Origin: Streptomyces himalayensis subsp. himalayensis
GTDB lineage: Bacteria > Actinomycetota > Actinomycetes > Streptomycetales > Streptomycetaceae
Length of the DNA: 64,000 nucleotides
Assembly (NCBI RefSeq): GCF_013778455.1
Contig: NZ_JACEHE010000005.1
Span: 248,001 to 312,000, forward strand
Direction: 5' to 3'
Under the pieces are notes generated by a model. The model was given only the letters and a program-made list of their open reading frames with translations, did no database searches and was not told the origin of the DNA. The position numbers were made by a program, and so were the translations under genes. Positions 9,785 through 18,118 of the stretch are shown piece after piece. The number at the start of each line of letters is the position of its first letter. Within the stretch, counting starts at the first letter, position 1.

Positions 9785-10914
9785 CAGATCTCCATCCCGA
9801 AAGGCCGGGTGAAGCGGACGTCACCCTCGACCATGTCTCGCATGTCCTCGACGTTGTGGCGGAACATCAGCATCCGCTCGATGCCGAACCCGAAGGCGAA
9901 TCCGCTGTACTTCTCCGGGTCGACGCCGCAGGCGACCAGCACCCGGGGGTTGACCATGCCGCAGCCGCCGAGCTCGATCCAGCCCTCGCTGGAGCAGGTA
10001 CGGCACGCCTTGTCGGGGTTGCCGACCGACTCTCCGCGGCACACGTAGCAGAGCATGTCCATCTCGGCGGACGGCTCGGTGAACGGGAAGTAGTTCGGGC
10101 GCAGCCGGGTCTTCATGTCCGCTCCGAAGAGCGACTGGACCATGTGGTCCAGGGTGCCCTTGAGGTCGGCCATGGTCAGGCCCTCGTCGACGGCCAGCAG
10201 CTCGATCTGGTGGAAGACCGGGGTGTGCGTGGCGTCCAGCTCGTCGGTCCGGTACACGCGGCCGGGGCAGACGATGTAGACGGGCGGCTCGCGGTCGAGC
10301 AGCGCGCGGGCCTGCACGGGCGAGGTGTGCGTACGCAGGATGACGCCGGACTCGCCGTCGCTGTCACCGCTCTTCGCCCCATGGACGAAGAAGGTGTCCT
10401 GCATCTGCCGGGCCGGGTGGTCGGGCGTGAAGTTGAGCGCGTCGAAGTTGAACCACTCGGCCTCGACCTCGGGGCCCTCGGCGATCTCGTACCCCATGGA
10501 CACGAAGACGTCCGCGACCCGCTCCATCATCGTGGTCAGCGGGTGGCGTGCGCCTGCGGGCACGCGGTCGTAAGGCAGCGTGACGTCCACGGCCTCCTCG
10601 ACCAGCACGCGCGCGTCGCGCTCGGCCTCGAGCTCGGCCTGGCGGGCGGCGAGCGCCTTGCTGACGGCGCCGCGGGCCTGGCCCACGCGCTTGCCGGCGT
10701 CGGCCTTGGCGTGCGGGGGAAGCGCGCCGATCTCGCGGTTGGCGAGGGCCAGCGGGGAGGTGCCGCCGGTGTGGGCGACCTTGGCCTCCTGGAGCTGCTC
10801 GAGGTCGCCGGCGGCCGCGAAGGCGGCGAGCGCCTCGTCCCGCATGCGCTCGATCTCTTCCGGTTTCAGTGCCTCGACCTCGACTGGGTCGTACGACTTG
10901 TTCGGTGCCGACAT
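9784..10914 (-). CDS. pheS: Phenylalanine--tRNA ligase alpha subunit
   Basis: A 376-residue catalytic alpha subunit that charges tRNA-Phe. The start at 10914 gives [16 protein letters not shown] with GGAAGAG just upstream. It has the N-terminal coiled-coil tRNA-binding arm, then class II motifs: motif 2 around HTSPVQAR and [12 protein letters not shown], and motif 3 [16 protein letters not shown] near the C-terminus. A CXXC-like pair (CYVCRGE, CRTC) is present, as in many actinobacterial PheS. I found no T-box or leader peptide upstream. A TAGACT hexamer at 11010-11015 (minus strand) could be a -10 but lacks a well-spaced -35. Confidence 0.97.
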   Translation of the reverse strand: MSAPNKSYDPVEVEALKPEEIERMRDEALAAFAAAGDLEQLQEAKVAHTGGTSPLALANREIGALPPHAKADAGKRVGQARGAVSKALAARQAELEAERDARVLVEEAVDVTLPYDRVPAGARHPLTTMMERVADVFVSMGYEIAEGPEVEAEWFNFDALNFTPDHPARQMQDTFFVHGAKSGDSDGESGVILRTHTSPVQARALLDREPPVYIVCPGRVYRTDELDATHTPVFHQIELLAVDEGLTMADLKGTLDHMVQSLFGADMKTRLRPNYFPFTEPSAEMDMLCYVCRGESVGNPDKACRTCSSEGWIELGGCGMVNPRVLVACGVDPEKYSGFAFGFGIERMLMFRHNVEDMRDMVEGDVRFTRPFGMEI

Positions 10915-11038
10915 CTCTTCCCGTGCTTCCGATTGGCTGGCTGAGGGTCCCCGTCCCGACTCGGGAGACGACTCGTCTCTGAATGGGGACACAAACGTGC
11001 CAATGGCCGAGTCTAACGGGGCTGAGGTGTGCGAATGA

Positions 11039-11092
11039 GCCCGTGGGCGGCTGGAACCGGCTCAGAGCAGATAGGCCGGGGCGCCCACGGGC
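11039..11092 (-). terminator. Long-range inverted repeat at the 3' end of the histidine kinase gene
   Basis: Eleven-base arms (11039-11049 and 11082-11092) are separated by 32 bases and straddle the stop codon of the kinase gene. It may act as a terminator or protect pheST from readthrough. Confidence 0.4.
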
Positions 11093-12210
11093 AACGTAAA
11101 TCGGAACTGGGCGCCGCCGCCGGCCGCGCGGCCGACCGTGATGGTCCCGCCGTGGACCTCGACGATGCCCTTGACGATGTACAGGCCCAGGCCGGTCCCG
11201 CCGCGCTTGCTTCCCCGCCAGAAGCGGGTGAAGACGCGGCCCATCGACTCCTCGGGGATGCCGGGACCTTCGTCGCTCACGGTGACTGCCGTTCCTGCCG
11301 ACTGGTTCTTGAGGGGCGCGGACGCCACTTCGATGGTGACGGTTCCCTCGCCGTGCCGCACCGCATTTTCCAGCAGGTTGCTCAGCACCTGGTCGATCTT
11401 GTCGGGGTCGGCCCACAGATCGGGCAGCGGGTGTTCGATCCGTACGAGGAAGCGGTCGGCCGACTGGCCCGCGGCCACGTGCGCCTGGATGTGGCGGGCC
11501 ACGGCCGCCCCGATGTCGACGGGCTGCCGGCGCAGCTCCATGCGTCCGGAGTCGATACGGGAGATGTCGAGGAGCTCGGCGATCAGCCGGGTCACGCGGT
11601 TGGCGTCGGCGTCGACGGTCTCCAGCATCAGCCGCTTCTGGTCGTCGGTGAACCGCTCCCACTTGGCGAGCAGCGTCGCCGTGAAGCCCTTCACGGAGGT
11701 GAGCGGCGAGCGCAGCTCATGGGCGACGGTCGCTATCAGTTCGGCGTGACTGCGCTCGGTGCGGCGGCGCGCCTCGGTGTCACGGAGCGAGACGACGACG
11801 CGGCGCACCGGTCCGGTGGGCGCGGTGCGCACGTACCGCGCGCAGACCAGGACCTCGCGGCCGCCCGGCAGCAGCAGATTGCGCTCGGGCTGCCCGACGC
11901 GGGTGGCGAGACCGCCGTACGGATCGGTGAGCCCCCACCAGCGGCGGCCTTCGAGGTCCTCCAGGGGGAGTACGCGCTCCAGAGGGCGGCCGATCGCGTC
12001 GGCACGGCGGACCGCCGTGATACGGGAGGCCGCGCGGTTGAAGCAGATGACGCGGCCGTCCTCGTCGGCGACGACGAGGCCGTCGGGCAGGTCGTCGGGG
12101 GCGATTCCCAGGTTCTCCAGGTCGTCCAGGGCGTCAGGGACGTCCGGGCCGCACGAAGGAGGGGCGAAGGCCCTGCCTGCCTCCGCGGTCCTGCCTGTGC
12201 CGACAACCAT
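11062..12210 (-). CDS. PAS-domain sensor histidine kinase
   Basis: A 382-residue kinase with no membrane segment. The start at ATG 12210 has GAGAGGTGGGG upstream. It has a PAS domain (about 35-140; DDLPDGLVVADEDGRVICFN), a HisKA domain with the phospho-accepting His in VAHELRSPLTSVKGF (about residue 170), and a HATPase_c domain with N box LLENAVRHG, G1 DEGPGIP and G2 GTGLGLYIVKGI. No response regulator gene is adjacent, so its partner lies elsewhere. It probably senses a cytoplasmic cue through PAS. Confidence 0.9.
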   Translation of the reverse strand: MVVGTGRTAEAGRAFAPPSCGPDVPDALDDLENLGIAPDDLPDGLVVADEDGRVICFNRAASRITAVRRADAIGRPLERVLPLEDLEGRRWWGLTDPYGGLATRVGQPERNLLLPGGREVLVCARYVRTAPTGPVRRVVVSLRDTEARRRTERSHAELIATVAHELRSPLTSVKGFTATLLAKWERFTDDQKRLMLETVDADANRVTRLIAELLDISRIDSGRMELRRQPVDIGAAVARHIQAHVAAGQSADRFLVRIEHPLPDLWADPDKIDQVLSNLLENAVRHGEGTVTIEVASAPLKNQSAGTAVTVSDEGPGIPEESMGRVFTRFWRGSKRGGTGLGLYIVKGIVEVHGGTITVGRAAGGGAQFRFTLPVGAPAYLL

Positions 12211-12340
12211 CCCCGTACCCCACCTCTCGAACCGGCAGTGGGCCCCCGAGTGCGTCACCCTACTAGGCGTCGGTGACACGACGACACCCTGTGAGCGCGC
12301 GCCGCACAAGCGTGCGGTCGACGCACGGGCGCACCGCTGC

Positions 12341-13204
<864 letters not shown>

Positions 13205-13250
13205 TGACTCACTTTCGGGTAACGCGAGGCCGTCCGTTGTCGGCAGTCGT

Positions 13251-13326
13251 TCCGCTGGGGGTCCCCCCAGGCCCTTAAGGCACTGGGGGAGGAACGGGTG
13301 GGCACAACCCACGACGCTGGGTGCCC
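13251..13326. repeat. Dispersed inverted repeat, type 1, copy A
   Basis: The core 20-mer CCCAGGCCCTTAAGGCACTG lies at 13266-13285, flanked by CGTTCC...GGAACG and CCCCCAG...CTGGGGG arms and followed by GGGTGGGCACAACCCAC. The same 20-mer occurs, exactly or with one mismatch, at 28809, 43922 and (inverted) 55966. It fills the rplT-methyltransferase gap. Confidence 0.8.
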
Positions 13327-13364
13327 CTCACATTGCGGCGGGAGGGGCGGTGCCCGGACACACA

Positions 13365-13396
13365 CGGACCCGCAGGCCAGAAGGCCTGCGGGTCCG
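13365..13396 (-). terminator. rplT: Terminator of the infC-rpmI-rplT operon
   Basis: Perfect arms GGACCCGCAGGCC (13366-13378) and its complement (13383-13395) enclose a 4-base loop, about 25 bases past the rplT stop. The hairpin is perfectly paired and very stable. Confidence 0.85.
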
Positions 13397-13419
13397 GTAA
13401 GGCTCCGGCTCGGCGGCCG

Positions 13420-13806
13420 TCAGGCCGCCGTCTTCGGCGCGTTGACGTCGCTCGGCAGCGCCTTCTGCGCGACCTCGACGAGCGAGGCGAACGCGTTCGC
13501 GTCGTTCACGGCCAGCTCGGCGAGGATCTTGCGGTCAACCTCGACGCCCGCGGCCTTCAGGCCCTGGATGAAGCGGTTGTAGGTGATGCCGTTGGCGCGG
13601 GCAGCGGCGTTGATGCGCTGGATCCACAGCTGACGGAAGTCGCCCTTGCGCTTCTTGCGGTCGTTGTAGTTGTAGACGAGGGAGTGGGTGACCTGCTCCT
13701 TCGCCTTGCGGTAGAGGCGCGAACGCTGGCCGCGGTAGCCGCTGGCCTGCTCGAGGATCGCCCGGCGCTTCTTGTGGGCGTTGACTGCCCGCTTGACGCG
13801 TGCCAC
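13420..13806 (-). CDS. rplT: 50S ribosomal protein L20
   Basis: A 128-residue L20, essential in early 50S assembly by binding 23S rRNA domains I/II. The basic N-terminus [17 protein letters not shown] and the motif [18 protein letters not shown] are diagnostic. It is the last gene of infC-rpmI-rplT, 106 bp after rpmI, and is followed by a strong terminator. In other bacteria L20 or IF3 autoregulates this operon; two stable RNA structures in this operon are listed separately. Confidence 0.98.
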   Translation of the reverse strand: MARVKRAVNAHKKRRAILEQASGYRGQRSRLYRKAKEQVTHSLVYNYNDRKKRKGDFRQLWIQRINAAARANGITYNRFIQGLKAAGVEVDRKILAELAVNDANAFASLVEVAQKALPSDVNAPKTAA

Positions 13807-13912
13807 TTCTTAACTCCTTGTAGCGGGGCCGTGGTGTGTCGTCACACGACCCGGTATCGAATGGGTCCCGGTCCTGGCGTCGCACGGCCCCAGGTCATCG
13901 GGGGCCACGACG

Positions 13913-14107
13913 TCACTTGCCGAGAAGCTTCTTGATCTTCTTGGCGTCGCCCGGGGCCATCTCGGCGTTGCCGGTGAGGCGACGCGTCAGTCGGGACGAC
14001 TTGTGCTCGAGCAGGTGGCGCTTGCCGGCGCGCTCACGGAGCACCTTGCCGGAGCCGGTGACCTTGAAGCGCTTGCTGGCACCGCTGTGCGACTTGTTCT
14101 TCGGCAT
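13913..14107 (-). CDS. rpmI: 50S ribosomal protein L35
   Basis: A 64-residue L35 of normal length. [20 protein letters not shown] at the N-terminus and [14 protein letters not shown] in the middle are standard. It is preceded by GAGGAGAG in the leader. The 137-bp gap to infC holds a two-step hairpin at 14133-14172, so its translation or stability may be set separately from infC. Confidence 0.98.
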   Translation of the reverse strand: MPKNKSHSGASKRFKVTGSGKVLRERAGKRHLLEHKSSRLTRRLTGNAEMAPGDAKKIKKLLGK

Positions 14108-14132
14108 AGCGCCGTTCTCTCCTCGTCAGTGG

Positions 14133-14172
14133 CGCTCCGATGCCCGGTCTTTCAACCGGGCATGCGGGAGCG
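14133..14172 (-). promoter_or_regulatory. Two-step hairpin in the infC-rpmI leader
   Basis: Inner arms ATGCCCGGT (14140-14148) and ACCGGGCAT (14155-14163) are perfect. Outer arms CGCTCC (14133-14138) and GGAGCG (14167-14172) also pair. It lies just ahead of the rpmI ribosome site, a position suited to L20-type autoregulation or RNA processing; that role is inferred. Confidence 0.5.
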
Positions 14173-14244
14173 TCAGATGTTTCGGTTGACATCCCTGAAC
14201 TGGTGTCCCGGGACCCTTGGACCCCCGGGGCTCCCGTCCTGGGA

Positions 14245-14889
14245 TCAGGCCTCGGCGGAAGCCTCGGCCGGGGCCTCGGCGATCTCCTCGGCGGCGTTCT
14301 GCGAACGGCCGGGGTTGGCCTTCGCCTCCGCCTTCCGGGCCGCCTGGGCCTCACGGGCCTCGGCCATCGCCTCGGTCTTCTTCTTGTGCGGCCCGAGGAC
14401 CATGATCATGTTGCGGCCGTCCTGCTTCGGGTTCGACTCGACGAAACCGAGGTCCTGGACGTCCTCCGCGAGGCGCTGCAGCAGCCGGTAACCCAGCTCC
14501 GGCCGGGACTGCTCGCGACCACGGAACATGATCGTGATCTTGACCTTGTCGCCCTGCTTGAGGAACCGGACGACATGACCCTTCTTGGTGTCGTAGTCGT
14601 GCGGGTCGATCTTCGGCCGGAGCTTCATCTCCTTGATGACCGTGTGCGCCTGGTTCTTGCGCGCCTCACGGGCCTTCATGGCCGACTCGTACTTGAACTT
14701 CCCGTAGTCCATGAGCTTGCACACGGGCGGACGGGCGTTCGCCGCGACCTCGACCAGGTCCAGGTCGTACTCCTGCGCAAGCTCCAGTGCCTTGGCAAGC
14801 GGCACAATGCCTACCTGCTCGCCACTGGGACCGACAAGTCGCACCTCGGGAACGCGAATCCGGTCGTTGATGCGGGGCTCGGCGCTGAT
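14245..14889 (-). CDS. infC: Translation initiation factor IF-3
   Basis: A 214-residue IF-3, which binds the 30S subunit and proofreads start codons. The best start is the ATC codon at 14889: AGGAGG lies four bases upstream, translation begins (f)[17 protein letters not shown] at the universally conserved point, and no ATG, GTG or TTG lies nearby in frame. Rare AUU/AUC starts are a hallmark of infC and let IF-3 repress its own synthesis. N domain (about 1-75) and C domain (85-170, [17 protein letters not shown]) are complete; a charged Ala/Glu tail of about 40 residues follows, common in Streptomyces. First gene of infC-rpmI-rplT. Confidence 0.95.
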   Translation of the reverse strand: MSAEPRINDRIRVPEVRLVGPSGEQVGIVPLAKALELAQEYDLDLVEVAANARPPVCKLMDYGKFKYESAMKAREARKNQAHTVIKEMKLRPKIDPHDYDTKKGHVVRFLKQGDKVKITIMFRGREQSRPELGYRLLQRLAEDVQDLGFVESNPKQDGRNMIMVLGPHKKKTEAMAEAREAQAARKAEAKANPGRSQNAAEEIAEAPAEASAEA

Positions 14890-14975
14890 GGATCCTCCTC
14901 GGTAGCACCACGCGACAGTCTGGCGGACAGCCGCGTAACGTCTCTGTTCGTGAGACCTAACCGCGCCGGCGCATG

Positions 14976-15005
14976 AAAAATGCCCCGGCCGATCACATGC
15001 GGGGC
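14976..15005 (-). terminator. Attenuator-like hairpin with T-tract in the infC leader
   Basis: Read on the minus strand, GCCCCG, a 12-base loop, CGGGGC and then ATTTTT form an intrinsic-terminator shape about 90 bases upstream of the infC start. Such T-tracts are rare in this G+C-rich DNA. It could end transcription early as an attenuator, or terminate an upstream leader RNA. The rest of the 390-bp gap (14890-15279) shows no gene. Confidence 0.55.
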
Positions 15006-15279
15006 TCCTTGCACTACCGGAGCACCGTCGCGTGACAGCGGGGCGCATCGGGCGGACATCGCCCAAGGGGCGAACCGCCTGACCGGTGACCCGCCGCCCC
15101 GCTGGGGCGGTCAGGTGGGAGATCGGAGCCTCCACTTGTGGGTCGGACACATGGGTGTCCGACCGGTCATTACGCAAGGCTACCAGCTCTCCCGTGACGG
15201 GGCTAATCACCGTGCACCGGACTCCCGCGGACTCGCACCCCCGGCGGGGGCCGCCGCAGCTGGGCCTATCGTGTGGGGC

Positions 15280-15699
15280 ATGAACGACGCGACCCCGACG
15301 ACCGACGCCTCGGCGCCTGCCGACTCCGCGGCGGCTGCCGCCTCCCCGGTGGCTTCCGAGGAGAACCCCGACTTCGACGCCATGACCCGCGACATCGCGG
15401 AGGTTCCCGCGGTCGAGGTGATCGTGACGGTCGCGGTCAACCTGATGAGCGCCGCCGCCGTGAAGCTCGGCCTGACCGAGGACGGCGAGGCGCACAAGGA
15501 CCTCGACGAGGCACGCAAGCTGGTGCACGCGCTGGCCGGTCTGCTCGACGCGAGCGCGACCGAGATCAGCTCCTTCCACGCGGCCCCGCTGCGCGACGGG
15601 CTGAAGTCGCTGCAGCTGGCCTTCCGCGAGGCGTCGCTGGTGCCGGACGAGCCGGGCCAGGGGCCGGGCGAGAAGTACACGGGTCCGGTCTTCGGCTGA
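15280..15699 (+). CDS. DUF1844 domain protein
   Basis: A 139-residue protein with an Ala/Pro/Thr-rich N-terminus (1-35) and a DUF1844 domain ([22 protein letters not shown], then [17 protein letters not shown]). Helices resemble small regulatory four-helix domains; function is unknown. The ATG lies 7 bases after a TATCGT hexamer at 15267-15272 and lacks a clear ribosome site, so the mRNA may be leaderless. It diverges from infC, a neighbourhood kept in Streptomyces. Confidence 0.88.
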   Translation: MNDATPTTDASAPADSAAAAASPVASEENPDFDAMTRDIAEVPAVEVIVTVAVNLMSAAAVKLGLTEDGEAHKDLDEARKLVHALAGLLDASATEISSFHAAPLRDGLKSLQLAFREASLVPDEPGQGPGEKYTGPVFG

Positions 15700-15867
15700 G
15701 TCGTCGCGGGCCCCGGCCGACGCGCACGGAGGCCCGCACGTCCACCGCCGATGGAACGGACGCCCGCACGCCGCGGCTGACTCACCAAGGCCCGCACGCC
15801 CCTGGCTGACGTATGGGGACCCGCATGCCGGAAGCACGCACCAGTCGGCAACAACCACACACAGATG

Positions 15868-16599
15868 TCAGGAGCGCACGAACAGGGGCTCGCCCGGTGG
15901 TGTCGTCCCGGTCGGCAGTACTGCCAGATCGAGGCCGCGGACCAGGCGGGCCCTCAGTGTGTCGTCGCCGGCGATGCGCTCGGCGATGCGCCGGACCGCC
16001 TCGGCCGGTGCGGCGGAGGGATCGAGGACGAGGACGAGGGTGCCGTCGGCGTCACCGGGGCCCAGGTGGGCGCGGAGCACCGCGGGCTCGTCGGCGACGG
16101 CGGCACGCACCGCTTCGGTGACGGCGGGATCGGCGAGCGGATCGGTGGTGGTGCGGCCCTCGGCGAGCGCGAGCAGGGCGGCTCCGGTGAGCTCGTACGG
16201 TACGGGGCCCGCGAGGTCGAGCACGATCGTGTCGGCCTTTTCGTGGGCCGCGGCCTGGAGTGCCTGGTGCAGGGGCACGGCGACGGGGCGGGCGGACGGG
16301 TCCCACCGGGCCAGGGAGTCGGTGGACGTGAAGGCGGGCAGTGCCGTGCGCGCGCCGGCCTTGAGGGTGGGCACGGCCATGTCGCTGGTCTTCTCGCGGC
16401 GCAGGCCGTGCTCGTCCTCCTCGACCTCGCCGAGCACGGCGACTACGGGGACGAGCAGCCGGGCGCCCCTGAGCGCCGCCAGCACCGGCTGCTCGGCCGT
16501 CCGGTCCTCGGCCCAGGCCGCGAGCGCGGCGCTCAGCGCGGGGTCGGCCGAGCCGTCGTCGTCGGAGAAACCGGGGTCCGGGATGTTCTTGTTCGCCAC
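15868..16599 (-). CDS. SseB family protein
   Basis: A 243-residue protein. An acidic N-terminus (PDPGFSDDDGSADP) is followed by an SseB N-terminal domain (LAALRGARLLVPVVAVLGE, TLKAGARTALPAFTSTDSLARWDP) and a C-terminal SseB-like domain. SseB proteins are named after an enhancer of serine sensitivity and are widespread in Streptomyces without a defined role. The C-terminus PPGEPLFVRS is typical. It converges on the DUF1844 gene; the 168-bp gap holds only degenerate GCCCGCACG repeats. Confidence 0.82.
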   Translation of the reverse strand: MANKNIPDPGFSDDDGSADPALSAALAAWAEDRTAEQPVLAALRGARLLVPVVAVLGEVEEDEHGLRREKTSDMAVPTLKAGARTALPAFTSTDSLARWDPSARPVAVPLHQALQAAAHEKADTIVLDLAGPVPYELTGAALLALAEGRTTTDPLADPAVTEAVRAAVADEPAVLRAHLGPGDADGTLVLVLDPSAAPAEAVRRIAERIAGDDTLRARLVRGLDLAVLPTGTTPPGEPLFVRS

Positions 16600-16921
16600 G
16601 GTCCGACCCTACCGAGCCGTCGGACGGCACCCGCAGGCGGCATGAGGCCGGCTTCTCCTGCCTCGGCAGGCGGTCTTCGTGGTCCCCTTCATGGTCTATT
16701 GCAGTACCTCGTCGCCGTCCCGGCGGCGAAGGCGGCGGTGTCCGCGGTTTCGGAGCTGGACGCGTAGAGCACCCCCGGTGTGCCGACCCGGCCGCGGGGC
16801 GCAGCTGCGGGCGATGGGCCTGGACCGGCCGCGGGCAGTGTGCCGGCCCGGCTGCGGCGGCCGCGGGGCGGTGGGCCGCGGTGGTGTGCCGCCCGGCCGC
16901 GGGGGCGCTCGCGGCGTCGGG
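16600..16921. other. Gene-free gap with short degenerate repeats
   Basis: No gene is supported. A GTGTGCCG-CCCGGC-GCGG unit occurs three times between about 16778 and 16905. The right end adjoins the mycosin stop codon. Confidence 0.5.
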
Positions 16922-18118
16922 TCAGCCGCCCGGGCGGCGAGCCGCGCCCAGGCCGGGGCCGCGTCCCCGTCCCCGTCCCCGCCACAGCACCACCGCCGCC
17001 GCCAGCAGCACGGCGCCCAGGCCGCCCGCGAGCGGGCCGATCCAGTCCGTCGAGGCTCCGCCGGAGCCGGAGTCGCTGGGGCCCGGGCCGAAGTACTTCT
17101 TGCCGTATCCCGCCGCGCGCAGGTCGTCCGGCGGGACCTCGGCGCCCTCGCGGATGGCGGCCGCGGGGTCGACGAGGCCGAAGCCGCGGGAGTCGTCGCG
17201 ACCGTCGGCCGGAGGGTTGCGGGCGGTGTCCTCGAGGAGCTGTTTGATCTGGGCGGGGTCCAGGCCGGGGTGGGCGGCGCGGATGAGCGCGACGGCGCCG
17301 GAGACGAAGGCCGCAGCGGCGCTCGTGCCCCAGCCCTCGTAGTAGTCGCGGTCCGGGTTCGCGATGGCGATGTCCACGCCGGGCGCGCTGACGGTCGCGT
17401 ACCAGCGGCGGGTGGAGAAGGACGCGCGCGTGCCGTAGCGGTCGACTGCGGTCACCGCGATCACGCCGGGGTAGGCGGCCGGGTACGAGATGTGGTCGCC
17501 CTCCTCGCCGCCGTTGCCGGCGGAGGCGACGACGGCAGCGCCCTTCTTGAGCGCGTACTGGACGGCCGCGTCCTCGGAGGGTTCCGGGTGCGCCGACTTC
17601 GAGTCGTCGCCCAGCGAGAGGTTGATGACGTCGGCGCCGTGGTCGGCGGCCCAGCGGATGCCCTCGGCGAGGGCGTTGCCGCGGGTGCTGCGAGCCCTCT
17701 TCCGGGACGGGTCGCCGTCCTCCAGGATCACCCGGACCGGGAGGATCTTGGCCTCCGGAGCGACGCCGAGCACGCCGTCGGCGTTGCCCACGCCGTGTCC
17801 GTGGCCCGCGATGATCCCGGCCATGGCGGTGCCGTGCTGCGCCCAGGACTTGTCGCCGCGCTCCGCGCCGAAACCGACCATGTCCTTGCCCTGGAGGACG
17901 TTCCCCGCGAGGTCGGGGTGCGTGCCGTCCACACCGGTGTCCAGTACGGCGACGGTGATGCCCTTGCCCTTCGTCGTACGCCATGCCTCCTGGGTGTGCA
18001 GCGCCTCCAGGCCCCACTGGCGCGCGCGGATCGTGTCGGCGTGGGCCGCGGTGGCGGGGAGCAGGGCGAGTACGAAGGCGAGAGGGGCGGCCAGGAGGGC
18101 GGGCCCGATGCGCTTCAT
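16922..18118 (-). CDS. Type VII secretion-associated subtilisin-like protease (mycosin)
   Basis: A 398-residue exported serine protease of family S8. The signal peptide is residues 1-27 (ends TAAHA). The catalytic triad is Asp60 (AVLDTGVDGTHPDL), His95 (QHGTAMAGIIAGH) and Ser266 (GTSAAAAF), with Asn202 in SAGNGG for the oxyanion. A Gly/Ser-rich linker leads to one C-terminal membrane helix (about 365-385) and a short Arg-rich cytosolic tail, the MycP topology. The ATG overlaps the preceding gene's stop (ATGA), so it is translationally coupled to the long proline-rich protein. No ESX core genes are within the window. Confidence 0.88.
   Translation of the reverse strand: MKRIGPALLAAPLAFVLALLPATAAHADTIRARQWGLEALHTQEAWRTTKGKGITVAVLDTGVDGTHPDLAGNVLQGKDMVGFGAERGDKSWAQHGTAMAGIIAGHGHGVGNADGVLGVAPEAKILPVRVILEDGDPSRKRARSTRGNALAEGIRWAADHGADVINLSLGDDSKSAHPEPSEDAAVQYALKKGAAVVASAGNGGEEGDHISYPAAYPGVIAVTAVDRYGTRASFSTRRWYATVSAPGVDIAIANPDRDYYEGWGTSAAAAFVSGAVALIRAAHPGLDPAQIKQLLEDTARNPPADGRDDSRGFGLVDPAAAIREGAEVPPDDLRAAGYGKKYFGPGPSDSGSGGASTDWIGPLAGGLGAVLLAAAVVLWRGRGRGRGPGLGAARRPGG

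Noticed and set aside
10915..11038. T-box or leader-peptide attenuator before pheS
   Set aside because: No T-box core, no Phe-rich short frame and no convincing terminator in the leader.
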